From Hymenobacter ginkgonis (GTDB lineage Bacteria > Bacteroidota > Bacteroidia > Cytophagales > Hymenobacteraceae), in contig NZ_WQKZ01000002.1 in assembly GCF_009755225.1 (NCBI RefSeq), forward strand, positions 992,001 through 1,056,000: DNA of 64,000 bases, given 5' to 3'. The notes beneath the pieces were generated by a model. It worked only from the letters and a program-made list of their open reading frames with translations. It was not told the origin of the DNA and made no database searches. Below are positions 47,271 to 56,181 of this stretch, piece after piece. The position numbers and the translations under genes are program-made. Each line of letters opens with the position of its first letter. Within the stretch, counting starts at the first letter, position 1.

Positions 47271-47597
47271 ATGCAACCGTCCCAACCCCAAAACCCTGAT
47301 CCCAACGCGCTCAACATTGAGCTAAGCGAGGAAATTGCCGAAGGTGAATACGCCAACCTTGCCCTCATCGCGCATAGCACGAGCGAGTTTGTGGTAGACT
47401 TTATCCGCATGATGCCAGGCATACCCAAAGCAAAGGTGAAGTCGCGCATTATCCTCACGCCCGAGCACGCCAAGCGTTTGCTTTCAGCTCTGGAGGAAAA
47501 CATTCAGCGCTTCGAACAGAGCTACGGTCCAATCAAGCTACACCAAGAAATGCCGAGCTATCCGATGAATTTTGGGGGTGCCGTGGGAGAGGCGTAG
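47271..47597 (+). CDS. DUF3467 family protein
   Basis: A 108-residue small protein of unknown function. Members carry the pattern EGEYANLALIAHSTSEFVVDF (about 25-45, split at the His) and GIPKAKVKSRIILTPEHAKRLL (about 51-71). It has no membrane helix. In many Bacteroidota it lies just after rpoC, as here, so it probably has a role near transcription or translation, but nothing in the sequence shows which. Confidence 0.85.
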   Translation: MQPSQPQNPDPNALNIELSEEIAEGEYANLALIAHSTSEFVVDFIRMMPGIPKAKVKSRIILTPEHAKRLLSALEENIQRFEQSYGPIKLHQEMPSYPMNFGGAVGEA

Positions 47598-47649
47598 ATT
47601 ATCATTTCTCTTACTGCAAAGAAATGGAAAATTAACTTTTTCAGCGAGT

Positions 47650-47680
47650 TTGCTATTGCCAAACTATTTTCTTACCTTTG
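47650..47680 (+). promoter_or_regulatory. Promoter for rpsL-rpsG-fusA-rpsJ
   Basis: TTG (47650-47652), 20-base spacer, TACCTTTG (47673-47680), 49 bases before rpsL. Confidence 0.8.
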
Positions 47681-47729
47681 CAGGCCTGAAAATTTGGGAG
47701 CAAACGGCTTCCGTTCAACTAATCGCTAA

Positions 47730-48161
47730 ATGCCAACCATCAACCAACTAGTACGGAAAGGCCGTGAGGCTTTGACTACCAAGTCGAAGTCGCCCGCTCT
47801 TGATTCGTGCCCGCAGCGTCGGGGCGTATGCACTCGCGTGTATACCACCACGCCTAAGAAGCCGAACTCGGCTATGCGCAAAGTGGCCCGTGTGCGCCTT
47901 ACCAACGGTAAGGAAGTAAATGCATACATTCCCGGTGAAGGCCACAACCTCCAGGAGCACAGCATTGTGCTTATTCGTGGAGGCCGGGTAAAAGACCTGC
48001 CAGGTGTTCGTTACCATATCATCCGTGGTGCACTCGACACTGCCGGCGTAAGCGGTCGTTTGCAGCGTCGTTCTAAGTACGGTGCCAAGCGTCCGAAGCC
48101 CGGTCAGCCCGCAGCAGCGGCAGGCAAAGGTGGCAAAGGCGCACCCGCTAAGAAGAAGTAA
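47730..48161 (+). CDS. rpsL: 30S ribosomal protein S12
   Basis: A 143-residue protein of the decoding centre. The conserved [15 protein letters not shown] (about 41-55) contains the lysine whose change gives streptomycin resistance; here it is K (KKPNS), the sensitive form. The tail beyond GAKRPK ([20 protein letters not shown]) is an Ala/Gly/Lys-rich extension longer than in E. coli. A large inverted repeat separates it from rpsG. Confidence 0.97.
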   Translation: MPTINQLVRKGREALTTKSKSPALDSCPQRRGVCTRVYTTTPKKPNSAMRKVARVRLTNGKEVNAYIPGEGHNLQEHSIVLIRGGRVKDLPGVRYHIIRGALDTAGVSGRLQRRSKYGAKRPKPGQPAAAAGKGGKGAPAKKK

Positions 48162-48167
48162 TTTATT

Positions 48168-48251
48168 AGTTGTCAGTTGCTAGGTGAGAAGGGGGTAGGG
48201 ATGCCAAACAGCCCTACCCCCCTCTTAGCTAGCAGCTAACAACTGACAACT
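48168..48251 (+). promoter_or_regulatory. Large inverted repeat between rpsL and rpsG
   Basis: A 12-base perfect outer stem (48168-48179 with 48240-48251) and a 10-base perfect inner stem GGGGGTAGGG/CCCTACCCCC (48191-48200 with 48212-48221), joined by imperfect pairing. There is no T-run. The inner stem is made of two inverted copies of the dispersed element. Confidence 0.7.
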
Positions 48252-48260
48252 ATATAAACC

Positions 48261-48728
48261 ATGCGTAAGTCAAAACCCAAAAAGCGTATCCTCCTGCCGG
48301 ACCCGAAGTTCAAGGAGACGCTCGTAACCCGCTTCGTCAATTACATGATGTATGACGGGAAGAAAAACCTGGCGTACACCATTTTCTACGATGCCGTAGA
48401 GCAGGTGGAAACCCGTACCAAAGAGAACGGCCTCGAGCTGTGGCGCAAAGCGTTGAACAACGTAATGCCGACCGTAGAGGTAAAAAGCCGCCGCGTAGGT
48501 GGTGCTACGTTCCAAGTGCCGATTGAAGTGCGCGCCGACCGCCGCATTGCAGTTGGTTCGAAGTGGCTGATTCAGTATGCTCGTCGCCGTGGTGAGAAAA
48601 CCATGAAAGATAAGCTGGCTGGCGAAATCATTGCTGCTGCCAAAGGTGAAGGTGCTGCCGTTAAGAAAAAGGACGACACCCATCGAATGGCCGAAGCCAA
48701 CAAAGCTTTCTCGCACTTCCGTTTCTAA
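48261..48728 (+). CDS. rpsG: 30S ribosomal protein S7
   Basis: A 155-residue primary 16S-binding protein of the head. It has the [20 protein letters not shown] region (about 21-40) and [21 protein letters not shown] (about 80-100, split in use). In E. coli S7 represses the str operon; here the flanking stem-loops are possible control sites. It ends KAFSHFRF. Confidence 0.97.
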   Translation: MRKSKPKKRILLPDPKFKETLVTRFVNYMMYDGKKNLAYTIFYDAVEQVETRTKENGLELWRKALNNVMPTVEVKSRRVGGATFQVPIEVRADRRIAVGSKWLIQYARRRGEKTMKDKLAGEIIAAAKGEGAAVKKKDDTHRMAEANKAFSHFRF

Positions 48729-48740
48729 TCTATCGGGCGT

Positions 48741-48817
48741 TTAGCGGGTTGTTGAGTTTAGATTGAATGTTTAACCAGTTCTGGTTGTCTTCTCCTCTGA
48801 ACTCAACAACCCGCTAA
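48741..48817 (+). promoter_or_regulatory. Long perfect stem between rpsG and fusA
   Basis: 21-base uninterrupted arms (48741-48761, 48797-48817; one G-T pair) with a 35-base loop. There is no T-run, so it is more likely a processing or control site than a terminator. Confidence 0.75.
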
Positions 48818-48839
48818 CGCGCTAATTAACCTATCCGTA

Positions 48840-50978
48840 ATGGCAGTCAATAAAGAACTCCAATACCTGCGCAACATCGGCATCATGGCCCACATTGACG
48901 CGGGCAAGACGACGACTTCGGAGCGCATTCTGTATTACACCGGCAAAACCCACAAAATCGGAGAAGTGCACGATGGTGCCGCTACGATGGACTGGATGGA
49001 GCAAGAGCAGGAGCGTGGTATCACCATCACATCGGCTGCTACTACTACCTTCTGGAACTACCCGACTGATGCTCAGGGCAACACGATTCCGGATACGCAC
49101 CAGTATAAAATCAACCTCATTGATACCCCTGGTCACGTTGACTTTACGGTGGAGGTAGAGCGTTCGTTGCGCGTACTCGATGGTGCTGTGGCTCTTTTCT
49201 GCGCCGTTTCGGGCGTAGAGCCGCAATCGGAAACCGTATGGCGTCAGGCTGATAAGTATAGTGTTCCGCGCATTTGCTTCGTCAACAAGATGGACCGTGC
49301 TGGCGCCGACTTCTTTAAGGCTGTAGCTGAAATCAAGGACAAGCTTGGCGCTAACCCCGTGCCGCTGCAAATTCCGATTGGTGCTGAAGATACTTTCAAA
49401 GGTGTAGTTGACCTGCTCACTGGCAAAGCCATTGTGTGGGACGACGCTACCGAAGGCAAATCGTACAACGAAGTTCCGGTTCCCGAAGACCTCGTGGACA
49501 CAGTAGCTGAGTGGCGCGAAAAGCTCATAGAGAGCGTAGCCGACTACGATGACACCTTGATGGAGAAATTCTTCGAGGACCCAGAAAGCATTACCCGCGA
49601 AGAAATGATGGTCGTTATCCGCAAAGCGGTAATCGACATGAAGTTCTCGCCAGTGTTGTGTGGCTCAGCTTTCAAAAACAAGGGTGTACAGACGATGCTG
49701 GATGCCGTAATGGCTTACCTGCCGTCGCCCCTCGATATGCCCGCCATCATCGGTACCAACCCCGATACTGGTGCTGAGGTAGAGCGTCACCCCGACAACT
49801 CGGAGCCGTTCACCGCCTTGGCGTTCAAAATTGCTACTGACCCTTACGTAGGTCGTCTGTGTTTCTTCCGTTGCTACTCGGGTGTACTGAATGGTGGTTC
49901 GTACGTGCTGAACAACCGCACTGGTAAGAAGGAGCGTATTTCGCGCCTTATGCAGATGCACTCTAACAAGCAGAACCAAATCGACAGCATCCAAGCAGGT
50001 GATATCGCAGCCGGGGTAGGCTTCAAGGATATTAAAACGGGTGATACGCTTACCGATGAGAAGAACCCTGTCGTTCTCGAGTCGATGTCGTTCCCTGAGC
50101 CGGTAATCGGCTATGCTATCGAGCCTAAGACACAGGCTGACGTTGACAAGATGGGTATGGCTATCGCCAAGCTCATTGAGGAAGACCCGACCCTACGTGT
50201 GAACACCGACGAAGAGACTGGCCAGACCGTATTGCGCGGTATGGGTGAGCTCCACTTGGAAATCATCATCGACCGGATGCGTCGTGAATTCAAAGTTGAA
50301 ATCAACCAGGGCGCCCCACAGGTAGCTTACAAGGAGATTTTGACCAAGAAAGTTGACCACCGCGAGACGTACAAGAAACAGACTGGTGGCCGTGGTAAAT
50401 TCGGCGACATCGTGTTTGAACTTGGTCCTAAAGAGACCGAGCCAGAAAAGCCTGGCTTCGAGTTTGATAATGCCATTGTAGGTGGTGTCATCCCCCGCGA
50501 ATTCATCCAGCCCATCCAAAAGGGCTTCGAAGAGGCTATGCGTCAGGGTCCCCTGGCTGGCTTCCCCATTGAGGGCATGAAGGTGCGTCTGTACCATGGT
50601 TCGTTCCACGACGTTGACTCAGACGCCTTGTCGTTCGAGCTCGCCGCCCGCGGTGGTTTCCGTGAGGCAGCTCGTAAGGCTGGTCCGAAATTGCTGGAGC
50701 CTATCATGAACGTAGAGGTAGTTTGCCCCGATGAGTATACTGGTCCGGTAACAGGTGACCTGAACCGCCGTCGTGGGTTGATGAAAGGCATGGACACCAA
50801 AGGTGGTGCTCAGATTATTAAAGCTGATGTACCCTTGTCAGAGTTGTTCGGCTACGTAACCGACCTGCGCACACTTTCGTCGGGCCGTGCCTCGGCTTCG
50901 CTTACCTTCTCGCATTACGAGACAGTGCCGCAAAACATGGCAGATGCCATCATCGCCAAGATAAAAGGCGGTAAATAA
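48840..50978 (+). CDS. fusA: Elongation factor G
   Basis: A 712-residue translocation GTPase. P-loop AHIDAGKTT is at 17-25, G3 DTPGHVDF near 98-105, and [10 protein letters not shown] near 152-161. Domains II to V are complete, ending [22 protein letters not shown]. It follows rpsG after 111 bases that form a long stem, and rpsJ comes 48 bases later. Confidence 0.98.
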   Translation: MAVNKELQYLRNIGIMAHIDAGKTTTSERILYYTGKTHKIGEVHDGAATMDWMEQEQERGITITSAATTTFWNYPTDAQGNTIPDTHQYKINLIDTPGHVDFTVEVERSLRVLDGAVALFCAVSGVEPQSETVWRQADKYSVPRICFVNKMDRAGADFFKAVAEIKDKLGANPVPLQIPIGAEDTFKGVVDLLTGKAIVWDDATEGKSYNEVPVPEDLVDTVAEWREKLIESVADYDDTLMEKFFEDPESITREEMMVVIRKAVIDMKFSPVLCGSAFKNKGVQTMLDAVMAYLPSPLDMPAIIGTNPDTGAEVERHPDNSEPFTALAFKIATDPYVGRLCFFRCYSGVLNGGSYVLNNRTGKKERISRLMQMHSNKQNQIDSIQAGDIAAGVGFKDIKTGDTLTDEKNPVVLESMSFPEPVIGYAIEPKTQADVDKMGMAIAKLIEEDPTLRVNTDEETGQTVLRGMGELHLEIIIDRMRREFKVEINQGAPQVAYKEILTKKVDHRETYKKQTGGRGKFGDIVFELGPKETEPEKPGFEFDNAIVGGVIPREFIQPIQKGFEEAMRQGPLAGFPIEGMKVRLYHGSFHDVDSDALSFELAARGGFREAARKAGPKLLEPIMNVEVVCPDEYTGPVTGDLNRRRGLMKGMDTKGGAQIIKADVPLSELFGYVTDLRTLSSGRASASLTFSHYETVPQNMADAIIAKIKGGK

Positions 50979-51026
50979 TTTCCTTTCAGCTTGTCACACT
51001 TCTGAGGCAATCGGCCTCTAAAAACC

Positions 51027-51332
51027 ATGAACCAAAAAATCAGAATCAAGCTGAAAAGCTACGACCACAACTTAGTTGATAAATCGGCTGAGAAAATCGT
51101 AAAAGCGGTTAAAGCAACCGGTGCTATTGTAAGCGGTCCTATTCCGTTACCTACGGAGAAAGAGAAGTATACCGTATTGCGTTCGCCCCACGTGAACAAG
51201 AAAAGCCGGGAGCAATTCCAGCTTTGCACATATAAGCGTTTGGTTGACATCTTCTCGACCAGCAGCAAAACAGTGGACGCGCTCATGAAACTGGAATTGC
51301 CCAGTGGTGTGGATGTTGAAATCAAAGTCTGA
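51027..51332 (+). CDS. rpsJ: 30S ribosomal protein S10
   Basis: A 101-residue protein of the 30S head, also the partner of NusB in antitermination. It has the conserved [27 protein letters not shown] segment (about 37-63, split at Tyr). In most bacteria rplC follows directly; here a terminator and a foreign-looking gene intervene. Confidence 0.97.
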   Translation: MNQKIRIKLKSYDHNLVDKSAEKIVKAVKATGAIVSGPIPLPTEKEKYTVLRSPHVNKKSREQFQLCTYKRLVDIFSTSSKTVDALMKLELPSGVDVEIKV

Positions 51333-51346
51333 GCTTAGTTCTTAAT

Positions 51347-51382
51347 AAAAGCCCCATTAGCCCTTGCTGATGGGGCTTTTTT
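51347..51382 (+). terminator. Terminator after rpsJ
   Basis: AAAAGCCCCATTAG pairs with CTGATGGGGCTTTT (one G-T pair) around a six-base loop, with T6. It closes the rpsL-rpsJ unit where the S10 operon would normally continue. Confidence 0.95.
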
Positions 51383-51471
51383 ATTTGCAGAGAACCAAAA
51401 GCTATAGTGCTTCTTATAAAGTAATAGAATAGTTACTTATTTTAAGCCAAGGGTAGGGATTGTATAATGGT

Positions 51472-51479
51472 TACCTTTG
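51472..51479 (+). promoter_or_regulatory. TACCTTTG box for the O-antigen ligase-like gene
   Basis: An exact TAnnTTTG match 54 bases before the gene; the -33 half is weak. Confidence 0.6.
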
Positions 51480-51533
51480 CGAAAGGATATGGTACTAAGT
51501 GTGCCGCAATGAACAATTAGTAGTGTTTTCTGA

Positions 51534-52796
51534 ATGCAGGAATATTTTTCAGAAGCAAGCTTCCAACGCGTAAGCGCATTTTGGTGTGTTCTGCTGATTA
51601 TTGGACTATTTGTAGCCGAATGGGTAAGGATATTGCCGAGTGTTGGGGTGGCAGGCCTTTTTTTGACCAGTACCATATATGCTTATAAACATCCAGATGC
51701 AGTACGTAACCGTCAATACCTACCTTATTTAAGTTTAACTGGTGTATTCGGCTTGCATATTTTTAGTGCTCTTGCTAGGGGTAGTCTTTCTGATAGTCTA
51801 GTTCGGCAAGACTTAGTTCTTCAGTCGCCATTTTTACTATTGCCAATAGCTTTCTCTTTATTGCCTAATTGGCTAATACGATATAAACAATGCCTCTGGT
51901 TATTACTGATAGGATGTTGTTTATTTTCTGCTTTAGGAGCTACTATTAATTATTTGCTACATTCTCAACAAATAGAAAAGATTTATTTGCAATCAAAAGT
52001 GATGCCGACTGAGCCTGACCATATTCGATTTAGTCTATTAATTAGTATTGCTGTGATAGTCGGCTTAGTAATGCTGATTAGAGAAGGTGATAGCCTGAGT
52101 TTTTTAAAAAGAGTATTAATTCCTATTGCAATAATTCTGCTTTTTCTATTTCAACATCTGCTGGCAGTTCGAAGTGGTTTAGTGAGCATGTATGTAGCAG
52201 GAATGGCTTGGATAGGATGGCTTGGAATTCAGATGCGATATTGGAAAGCTGTTCTTACCATATTAACTTCAGCTTTTTTATTGGCAGGAATTAGTCTCTT
52301 ATTCTTCCCTACTCTGCAGAATAAAATTATTAATACGCGCTCAGATACTGAGCAGATAGCAATAGTTCAATCAGCTAATAACTATTCTGTAACAGCCAGA
52401 GTCTATTCATATGAGGTAGCTAGTGTAATAATTAGACAACATCCTTGGCTAGGGGTAGGAAAAATTGGCTTAGCAAATAAAATGGCGATTGAATACAGTT
52501 ATATGTTTCCTGAAATCGAATCTGACCGTTACGTTTTGCCTCATAATCAATTTATTTATAACTTAGCTGCTTATGGGATAATCGGATTGATAATTTTTCT
52601 GATAAGTTTTTATTATCCAGTTTTGTATGCATTGCGTCGGGGTAAGATTTTATTCTTGCTTATCTACCTGATTGTTAGCTTGTCATTTTTAGTTGAGTAC
52701 ACGCTTGAGAGTCACATTGGCCTCTTGATTAGTATCTTTTTCGCTCTTCTTTCATTAGCTCCCGAAGAGGGGGATAGTACAAAATATCGCGTTTGA
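51534..52796 (+). CDS. O-antigen ligase/polymerase family membrane protein
   Basis: A 420-residue protein with about ten or more membrane helices, of the Wzy_C/O-antigen ligase group. The large periplasmic loop near 275-345 has the family features HPWLGVG (about 302-308) and PHNQFIYNLAAYGIIGL (about 335-351). VRSGLVSMYVAG (about 211-222) is the other conserved block. It would join glycan to lipid A or polymerise repeat units. The DNA is visibly AT-richer and uses TTA/ATA codons, unlike its ribosomal neighbours. It interrupts the rpsJ-rplC order and has its own promoter. Confidence 0.88.
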   Translation: MQEYFSEASFQRVSAFWCVLLIIGLFVAEWVRILPSVGVAGLFLTSTIYAYKHPDAVRNRQYLPYLSLTGVFGLHIFSALARGSLSDSLVRQDLVLQSPFLLLPIAFSLLPNWLIRYKQCLWLLLIGCCLFSALGATINYLLHSQQIEKIYLQSKVMPTEPDHIRFSLLISIAVIVGLVMLIREGDSLSFLKRVLIPIAIILLFLFQHLLAVRSGLVSMYVAGMAWIGWLGIQMRYWKAVLTILTSAFLLAGISLLFFPTLQNKIINTRSDTEQIAIVQSANNYSVTARVYSYEVASVIIRQHPWLGVGKIGLANKMAIEYSYMFPEIESDRYVLPHNQFIYNLAAYGIIGLIIFLISFYYPVLYALRRGKILFLLIYLIVSLSFLVEYTLESHIGLLISIFFALLSLAPEEGDSTKYRV

Positions 52797-52927
52797 TTTG
52801 AGTGAACAAAAGTTCGATAAGGTTGGTATTGAGGTTAAGAATTTTGCTTATTAAACATATAAATAATTACGTATTTAATAAACGAAACAAGGCTAACAGC
52901 TTGGCTGAAAATTATTTCTCCTACAGT

Positions 52928-52959
52928 TTGGGTTTTTCCAACAAAAACTCTTACCTTTG
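52928..52959 (+). promoter_or_regulatory. Promoter for the rplC operon
   Basis: TTG (52928-52930), 21-base spacer, TACCTTTG (52952-52959), 63 bases before rplC. Confidence 0.8.
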
Positions 52960-52971
52960 CACTCCCTTAGC

Positions 52972-52999
52972 GAAAAGGCCACTCAGGCCTTTTCTTTTT
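52972..52999 (+). promoter_or_regulatory. Hairpin with T-run in the rplC leader (possible attenuator)
   Basis: A perfect nine-base stem GAAAAGGCC/GGCCTTTTC (52972-52980, 52986-52994) with a five-base loop, then TTTTT. It starts only about six bases past the expected transcription start, so it could stop transcripts at about 35 nt. Confidence 0.65.
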
Positions 53000-53021
53000 G
53001 TGTCATTTAATATCCACTAGA

Positions 53022-53642
53022 ATGCCTGGCATCATCGGTAAAAAAATCGGTATGACAAGCCTCTTCACTCCGGATGGGAAGAACATTCCCTGCACGCTCA
53101 TCGAAGCGGGTCCGTGCGTAGTGACGCAGGTTAAAACTGTCGAAAACGACGGCTATAACGCTGTTCAGCTCGCTTATGGCGAGAAGAAGGCTAAACGTAC
53201 CACTAAGGCCTTGGCTGGCCACTTCACCAAAGCCAGCACCACACCCAAGAAACGCCTCGTTGAGTTTCGCACCGACGACATCGCCACCTTCACGCTAGGC
53301 AGCACGGTTGAAACCTCGCTGTTCGAAGAAGGTGAGTTTGTTGACGTAGTAGGTACCTCGAAAGGTAAAGGTTTCCAGGGTGTTGTAAAACGCTATAACT
53401 TCCAAGGCGTGGGTGGTCAAACCCACGGTCAGCACAACCGTCTGCGTCACCCCGGTTCTATCGGTGCGTGCTCGTGGCCTTCGCGCGTATTCAAAGGAAT
53501 GCGCATGGGTGGCCGCATGGGCACCGACCGCGTCAAGATTCAGAACCTGAAAGTGATGCGTATTGTAGCTGACAAGAACCTGATTCTGGTGAGCGGCTCG
53601 GTGCCCGGTGCCAAGAATGGCTACGTGTACCTGGAGAAATAA
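53022..53642 (+). CDS. rplC: 50S ribosomal protein L3
   Basis: A 206-residue protein whose loop reaches the peptidyl transferase centre. It starts [15 protein letters not shown], and [25 protein letters not shown] (about 135-160, split in use) is the loop. ATG 53022 matches the family start; an earlier in-frame ATG at 52998 falls next to the leader hairpin. It is the first gene of the relocated S10 operon. Confidence 0.97.
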   Translation: MPGIIGKKIGMTSLFTPDGKNIPCTLIEAGPCVVTQVKTVENDGYNAVQLAYGEKKAKRTTKALAGHFTKASTTPKKRLVEFRTDDIATFTLGSTVETSLFEEGEFVDVVGTSKGKGFQGVVKRYNFQGVGGQTHGQHNRLRHPGSIGACSWPSRVFKGMRMGGRMGTDRVKIQNLKVMRIVADKNLILVSGSVPGAKNGYVYLEK

Positions 53643-53661
53643 CCTGCTAAGCTTACTAGAG

Positions 53662-54318
53662 ATGGAACTGTCCGTATTCAATAGCAAAGGCGAAGACACC
53701 GGCCGCAAGGTTACGCTGTCCGACGCCGTGTTCGGCCACGAGCCGAACGAGCACGTCATGTACCTCGACGTGAAGCAGTACCTGGCCAACCAGCGCCAGG
53801 GTACGCACAAATCGAAGGAGCGCGCCGAAATCGCCCGCACCACCAAGAAACTGAAGAAGCAGAAAGGCACCGGTGGTGCCCGTGCTGGTTCGATGAAGTC
53901 GGGTGTGTTCGTAGGTGGTGGCCGCATGTTCGGTCCACGTCCGCGTGACTACAGCTTCAAACTGAACAAGAAGACCAAGCGTGTTGCACGTCTGTCGGCC
54001 CTTTCGGTGCTGGCTCGCGAAGGCAAAGTAGCTTTGGTTGAGAACCTAGCGTTCAGTGCGCCCCGCACGAAGGACTTCGTGGCCGTTTTGGATGGCCTGA
54101 AGCTCAACAACGGTCGCAAGACCTTGTACGTGGCTGGCGAAGCTGCCGACAAAAACCTGCTCCTCAGCGCCCGCAACGTGCAGAAGGTGAAGATTTCGAC
54201 CGCCGTGGGCCTCAATACCCACGACCTGCTGAACACCGACACCCTGCTCTTGAGCGAGGATGGCCTGCGTTCGCTGGAGCAACTGTATACCGAGACCGCT
54301 AATAACTCCGCCGAATAA
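53662..54318 (+). CDS. rplD: 50S ribosomal protein L4
   Basis: A 218-residue protein with a long loop in the exit tunnel (QKGTGGARAGSMKSGVFVGGG about 89-109, split in use). In E. coli L4 also represses the S10 operon by acting on its leader; here L4 is the second gene behind a hairpin-T leader. ATG 53662 is used. It overlaps rplW by one base (TAATG). Confidence 0.97.
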   Translation: MELSVFNSKGEDTGRKVTLSDAVFGHEPNEHVMYLDVKQYLANQRQGTHKSKERAEIARTTKKLKKQKGTGGARAGSMKSGVFVGGGRMFGPRPRDYSFKLNKKTKRVARLSALSVLAREGKVALVENLAFSAPRTKDFVAVLDGLKLNNGRKTLYVAGEAADKNLLLSARNVQKVKISTAVGLNTHDLLNTDTLLLSEDGLRSLEQLYTETANNSAE

Positions 54319-54605
54319 TGAGCACGCTGAAACGCCCCATTATCACCGAGAAGGCTACTAGCCTCACCGAAAGCGGCCGCTACGTATTCGAAGTGGAACG
54401 CACGGCTAACAAGGTGCAGATTAAAAAAGACATCGAGCAGCTTTATGGCGTCAGCGTGATTAGCATCAACACGATGCGCACGATTGGCAAAATCAAGTCG
54501 AAGGCTACCAAAGGTGGCCAGGTTTCGGGTCGTCGCGCCCACGGCAAAAAAGCCGTTGTGACCCTGAAGGACGGTGACATCATCGATTTCTACGGCAATA
54601 TCTAA
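54318..54605 (+). CDS. rplW: 50S ribosomal protein L23
   Basis: A 95-residue protein at the tunnel exit where SRP and trigger factor dock. It starts LKRPIITEKATSLTESGRYVFEV and has VQIKKDIEQLYGVSVISINT. It is one base overlapped with rplD and 33 bases from rplB. Confidence 0.97.
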   Translation: MSTLKRPIITEKATSLTESGRYVFEVERTANKVQIKKDIEQLYGVSVISINTMRTIGKIKSKATKGGQVSGRRAHGKKAVVTLKDGDIIDFYGNI

Positions 54606-54638
54606 TTGCCTTCGCCGCAAAAGCCCAATTAGCTAGTA

Positions 54639-55466
54639 ATGGCACTTAAAAAACTTAGACCAACCACGCCAGGCCAACGCTTCCGCGTGGCCCCGGCCTT
54701 CGACGAGCTAACGACGTCGACGCCGGAGAAGTCGTTGCTGACCTCGCTCAAAAAGAGCGGTGGTCGTAACTCTTCGGGTAAAATGTCAAACCGCTACATC
54801 GGCGGTGGACACAAGACCCAGTATCGTATCGTGGACTTCAAGCGTGACAAAGCCGGTGTTCCGGCCACGGTTAAGACCATCGAGTACGACCCCAACCGTA
54901 CCGCTCGTATTGCCTTGCTGCACTACGCCGACGGCGAGAAGCGCTACATCATCGCCCCCGCTGGCCTGAATGTAGACACCGTTATCGTATCGGGCCCTGG
55001 TGTAGCTCCCGAAGTTGGCAATGCTTTGCCGCTCCGCGAGATGCCCCTCGGTACTATCGTCCACAACATCGAGTTGCAGCCCGGTCAGGGTGCCGCTATC
55101 GCTCGCTCGGCTGGCACCTACGCCCAGCTCGTAGCTCGTGAGGAGCGTTACGCTACCCTTAAGCTGCCTTCCGGCGAGATGCGCATGGTACTTGTTACCT
55201 GCACCGCCACGGTTGGTACGGTATCGAACGGTGACCATATGAACGTGGTGATGGGCAAAGCCGGTCGCAACCGTTGGGCTGGTCGTCGTCCCCGCGTTCG
55301 TGGTGTAGCCATGAACCCTGTTGACCACCCAATGGGTGGTGGTGAAGGTAAATCGTCGGGTGGTCACCCACGTAGCCGTAACGGTATCTTCGCTAAGGGT
55401 CAGAAGACCCGCAACAAGAACAAGTATTCTGAGAACCTGATTGTCAGCCGCAAAGGCAAGAAGTAA
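54639..55466 (+). CDS. rplB: 50S ribosomal protein L2
   Basis: A 275-residue protein needed for peptidyl transferase. [21 protein letters not shown] lies near 41-61 and the conserved [23 protein letters not shown] near 222-244 (split in use), with the histidine of the VDHP segment close to the active site. It is complete and ends SRKGKK. Confidence 0.98.
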   Translation: MALKKLRPTTPGQRFRVAPAFDELTTSTPEKSLLTSLKKSGGRNSSGKMSNRYIGGGHKTQYRIVDFKRDKAGVPATVKTIEYDPNRTARIALLHYADGEKRYIIAPAGLNVDTVIVSGPGVAPEVGNALPLREMPLGTIVHNIELQPGQGAAIARSAGTYAQLVAREERYATLKLPSGEMRMVLVTCTATVGTVSNGDHMNVVMGKAGRNRWAGRRPRVRGVAMNPVDHPMGGGEGKSSGGHPRSRNGIFAKGQKTRNKNKYSENLIVSRKGKK

Positions 55467-55469
55467 TAT

Positions 55470-55748
55470 ATGGCACGTTCACTCAAAAAAGGGCCGTACA
55501 TTGACTTCCGGCTCGAGAAAAAGGTAGAAGCGCTGGAAAGCGCTGGCAAAAAATCGGTGGTAAAGACTTGGTCGCGCCGCTCGATGATTTCGCCTGACTT
55601 CGTGGGTCACACCTTCGCAGTCCACAACGGGAACAAGTTCATCCCGGTCTATGTAACTGAAAACATGGTCGGCCACAAGCTCGGCGAGTTTGCGCCCACG
55701 CGCAACTTCCGTGGTCACGTCGCCAAAAAAGATAAAGGCAAGCGTTAA
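55470..55748 (+). CDS. rpsS: 30S ribosomal protein S19
   Basis: A 92-residue protein of the 30S head that contacts S13 and A-site t[18 protein letters not shown] at the start and [22 protein letters not shown] near 53-74 are typical. It starts four bases after rplB. Confidence 0.97.
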   Translation: MARSLKKGPYIDFRLEKKVEALESAGKKSVVKTWSRRSMISPDFVGHTFAVHNGNKFIPVYVTENMVGHKLGEFAPTRNFRGHVAKKDKGKR

Positions 55749-55749
55749 G

Positions 55750-56175
55750 ATGGAAGCAGTAGCCAAACTCCGTAACGTGCCTACCTCGCCGCGCAAGATG
55801 CGCCTGGTAGCCAATCTGGTTCGCGGCAAGCGCGTAACCCAGGCCCTCGGTCTGCTTCGCTTTGAAGCCAACTCGGGTGCCGAGAAGGTTGAGAAGTTGC
55901 TTTTGTCGGCCTTGGCCAACTGGCAGCAGAAGAACCCCGAGGAGCGCATCGAAGACGCCAACCTTTGTGTAACCGAGATTTCGGTAGATGAAGGACGTCA
56001 GTTGAAGCGTCTGCGCCCCGCCCCCCAGGGCCGTGGTCATCGCATCCGCAAACGCTCGAACCACATCACGCTGACGGTTGGTCCGCAGCGTGAGTCGCAG
56101 ATGTCGAAGAAAGAGCTGAATGCTCTGACGCGCCTCGCAGCTGCTACCCCCACTGAAACCCCCGCCAACGCTTAA
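55750..56175 (+). CDS. rplV: 50S ribosomal protein L22
   Basis: A 141-residue protein with a hairpin loop in the exit tunnel ([17 protein letters not shown] about 90-106), part of the macrolide-contact region. ATG 55750 is used, two bases after the rpsS stop. A short tail ([12 protein letters not shown]) extends beyond the core. Confidence 0.96.
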   Translation: MEAVAKLRNVPTSPRKMRLVANLVRGKRVTQALGLLRFEANSGAEKVEKLLLSALANWQQKNPEERIEDANLCVTEISVDEGRQLKRLRPAPQGRGHRIRKRSNHITLTVGPQRESQMSKKELNALTRLAAATPTETPANA

Positions 56176-56181
56176 TTTATC

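Noticed and set aside
52802..53020. 72-codon frame between the O-antigen ligase-like gene and rplC
   Set aside because: It runs through the rplC promoter and leader hairpin and has no recognisable content.
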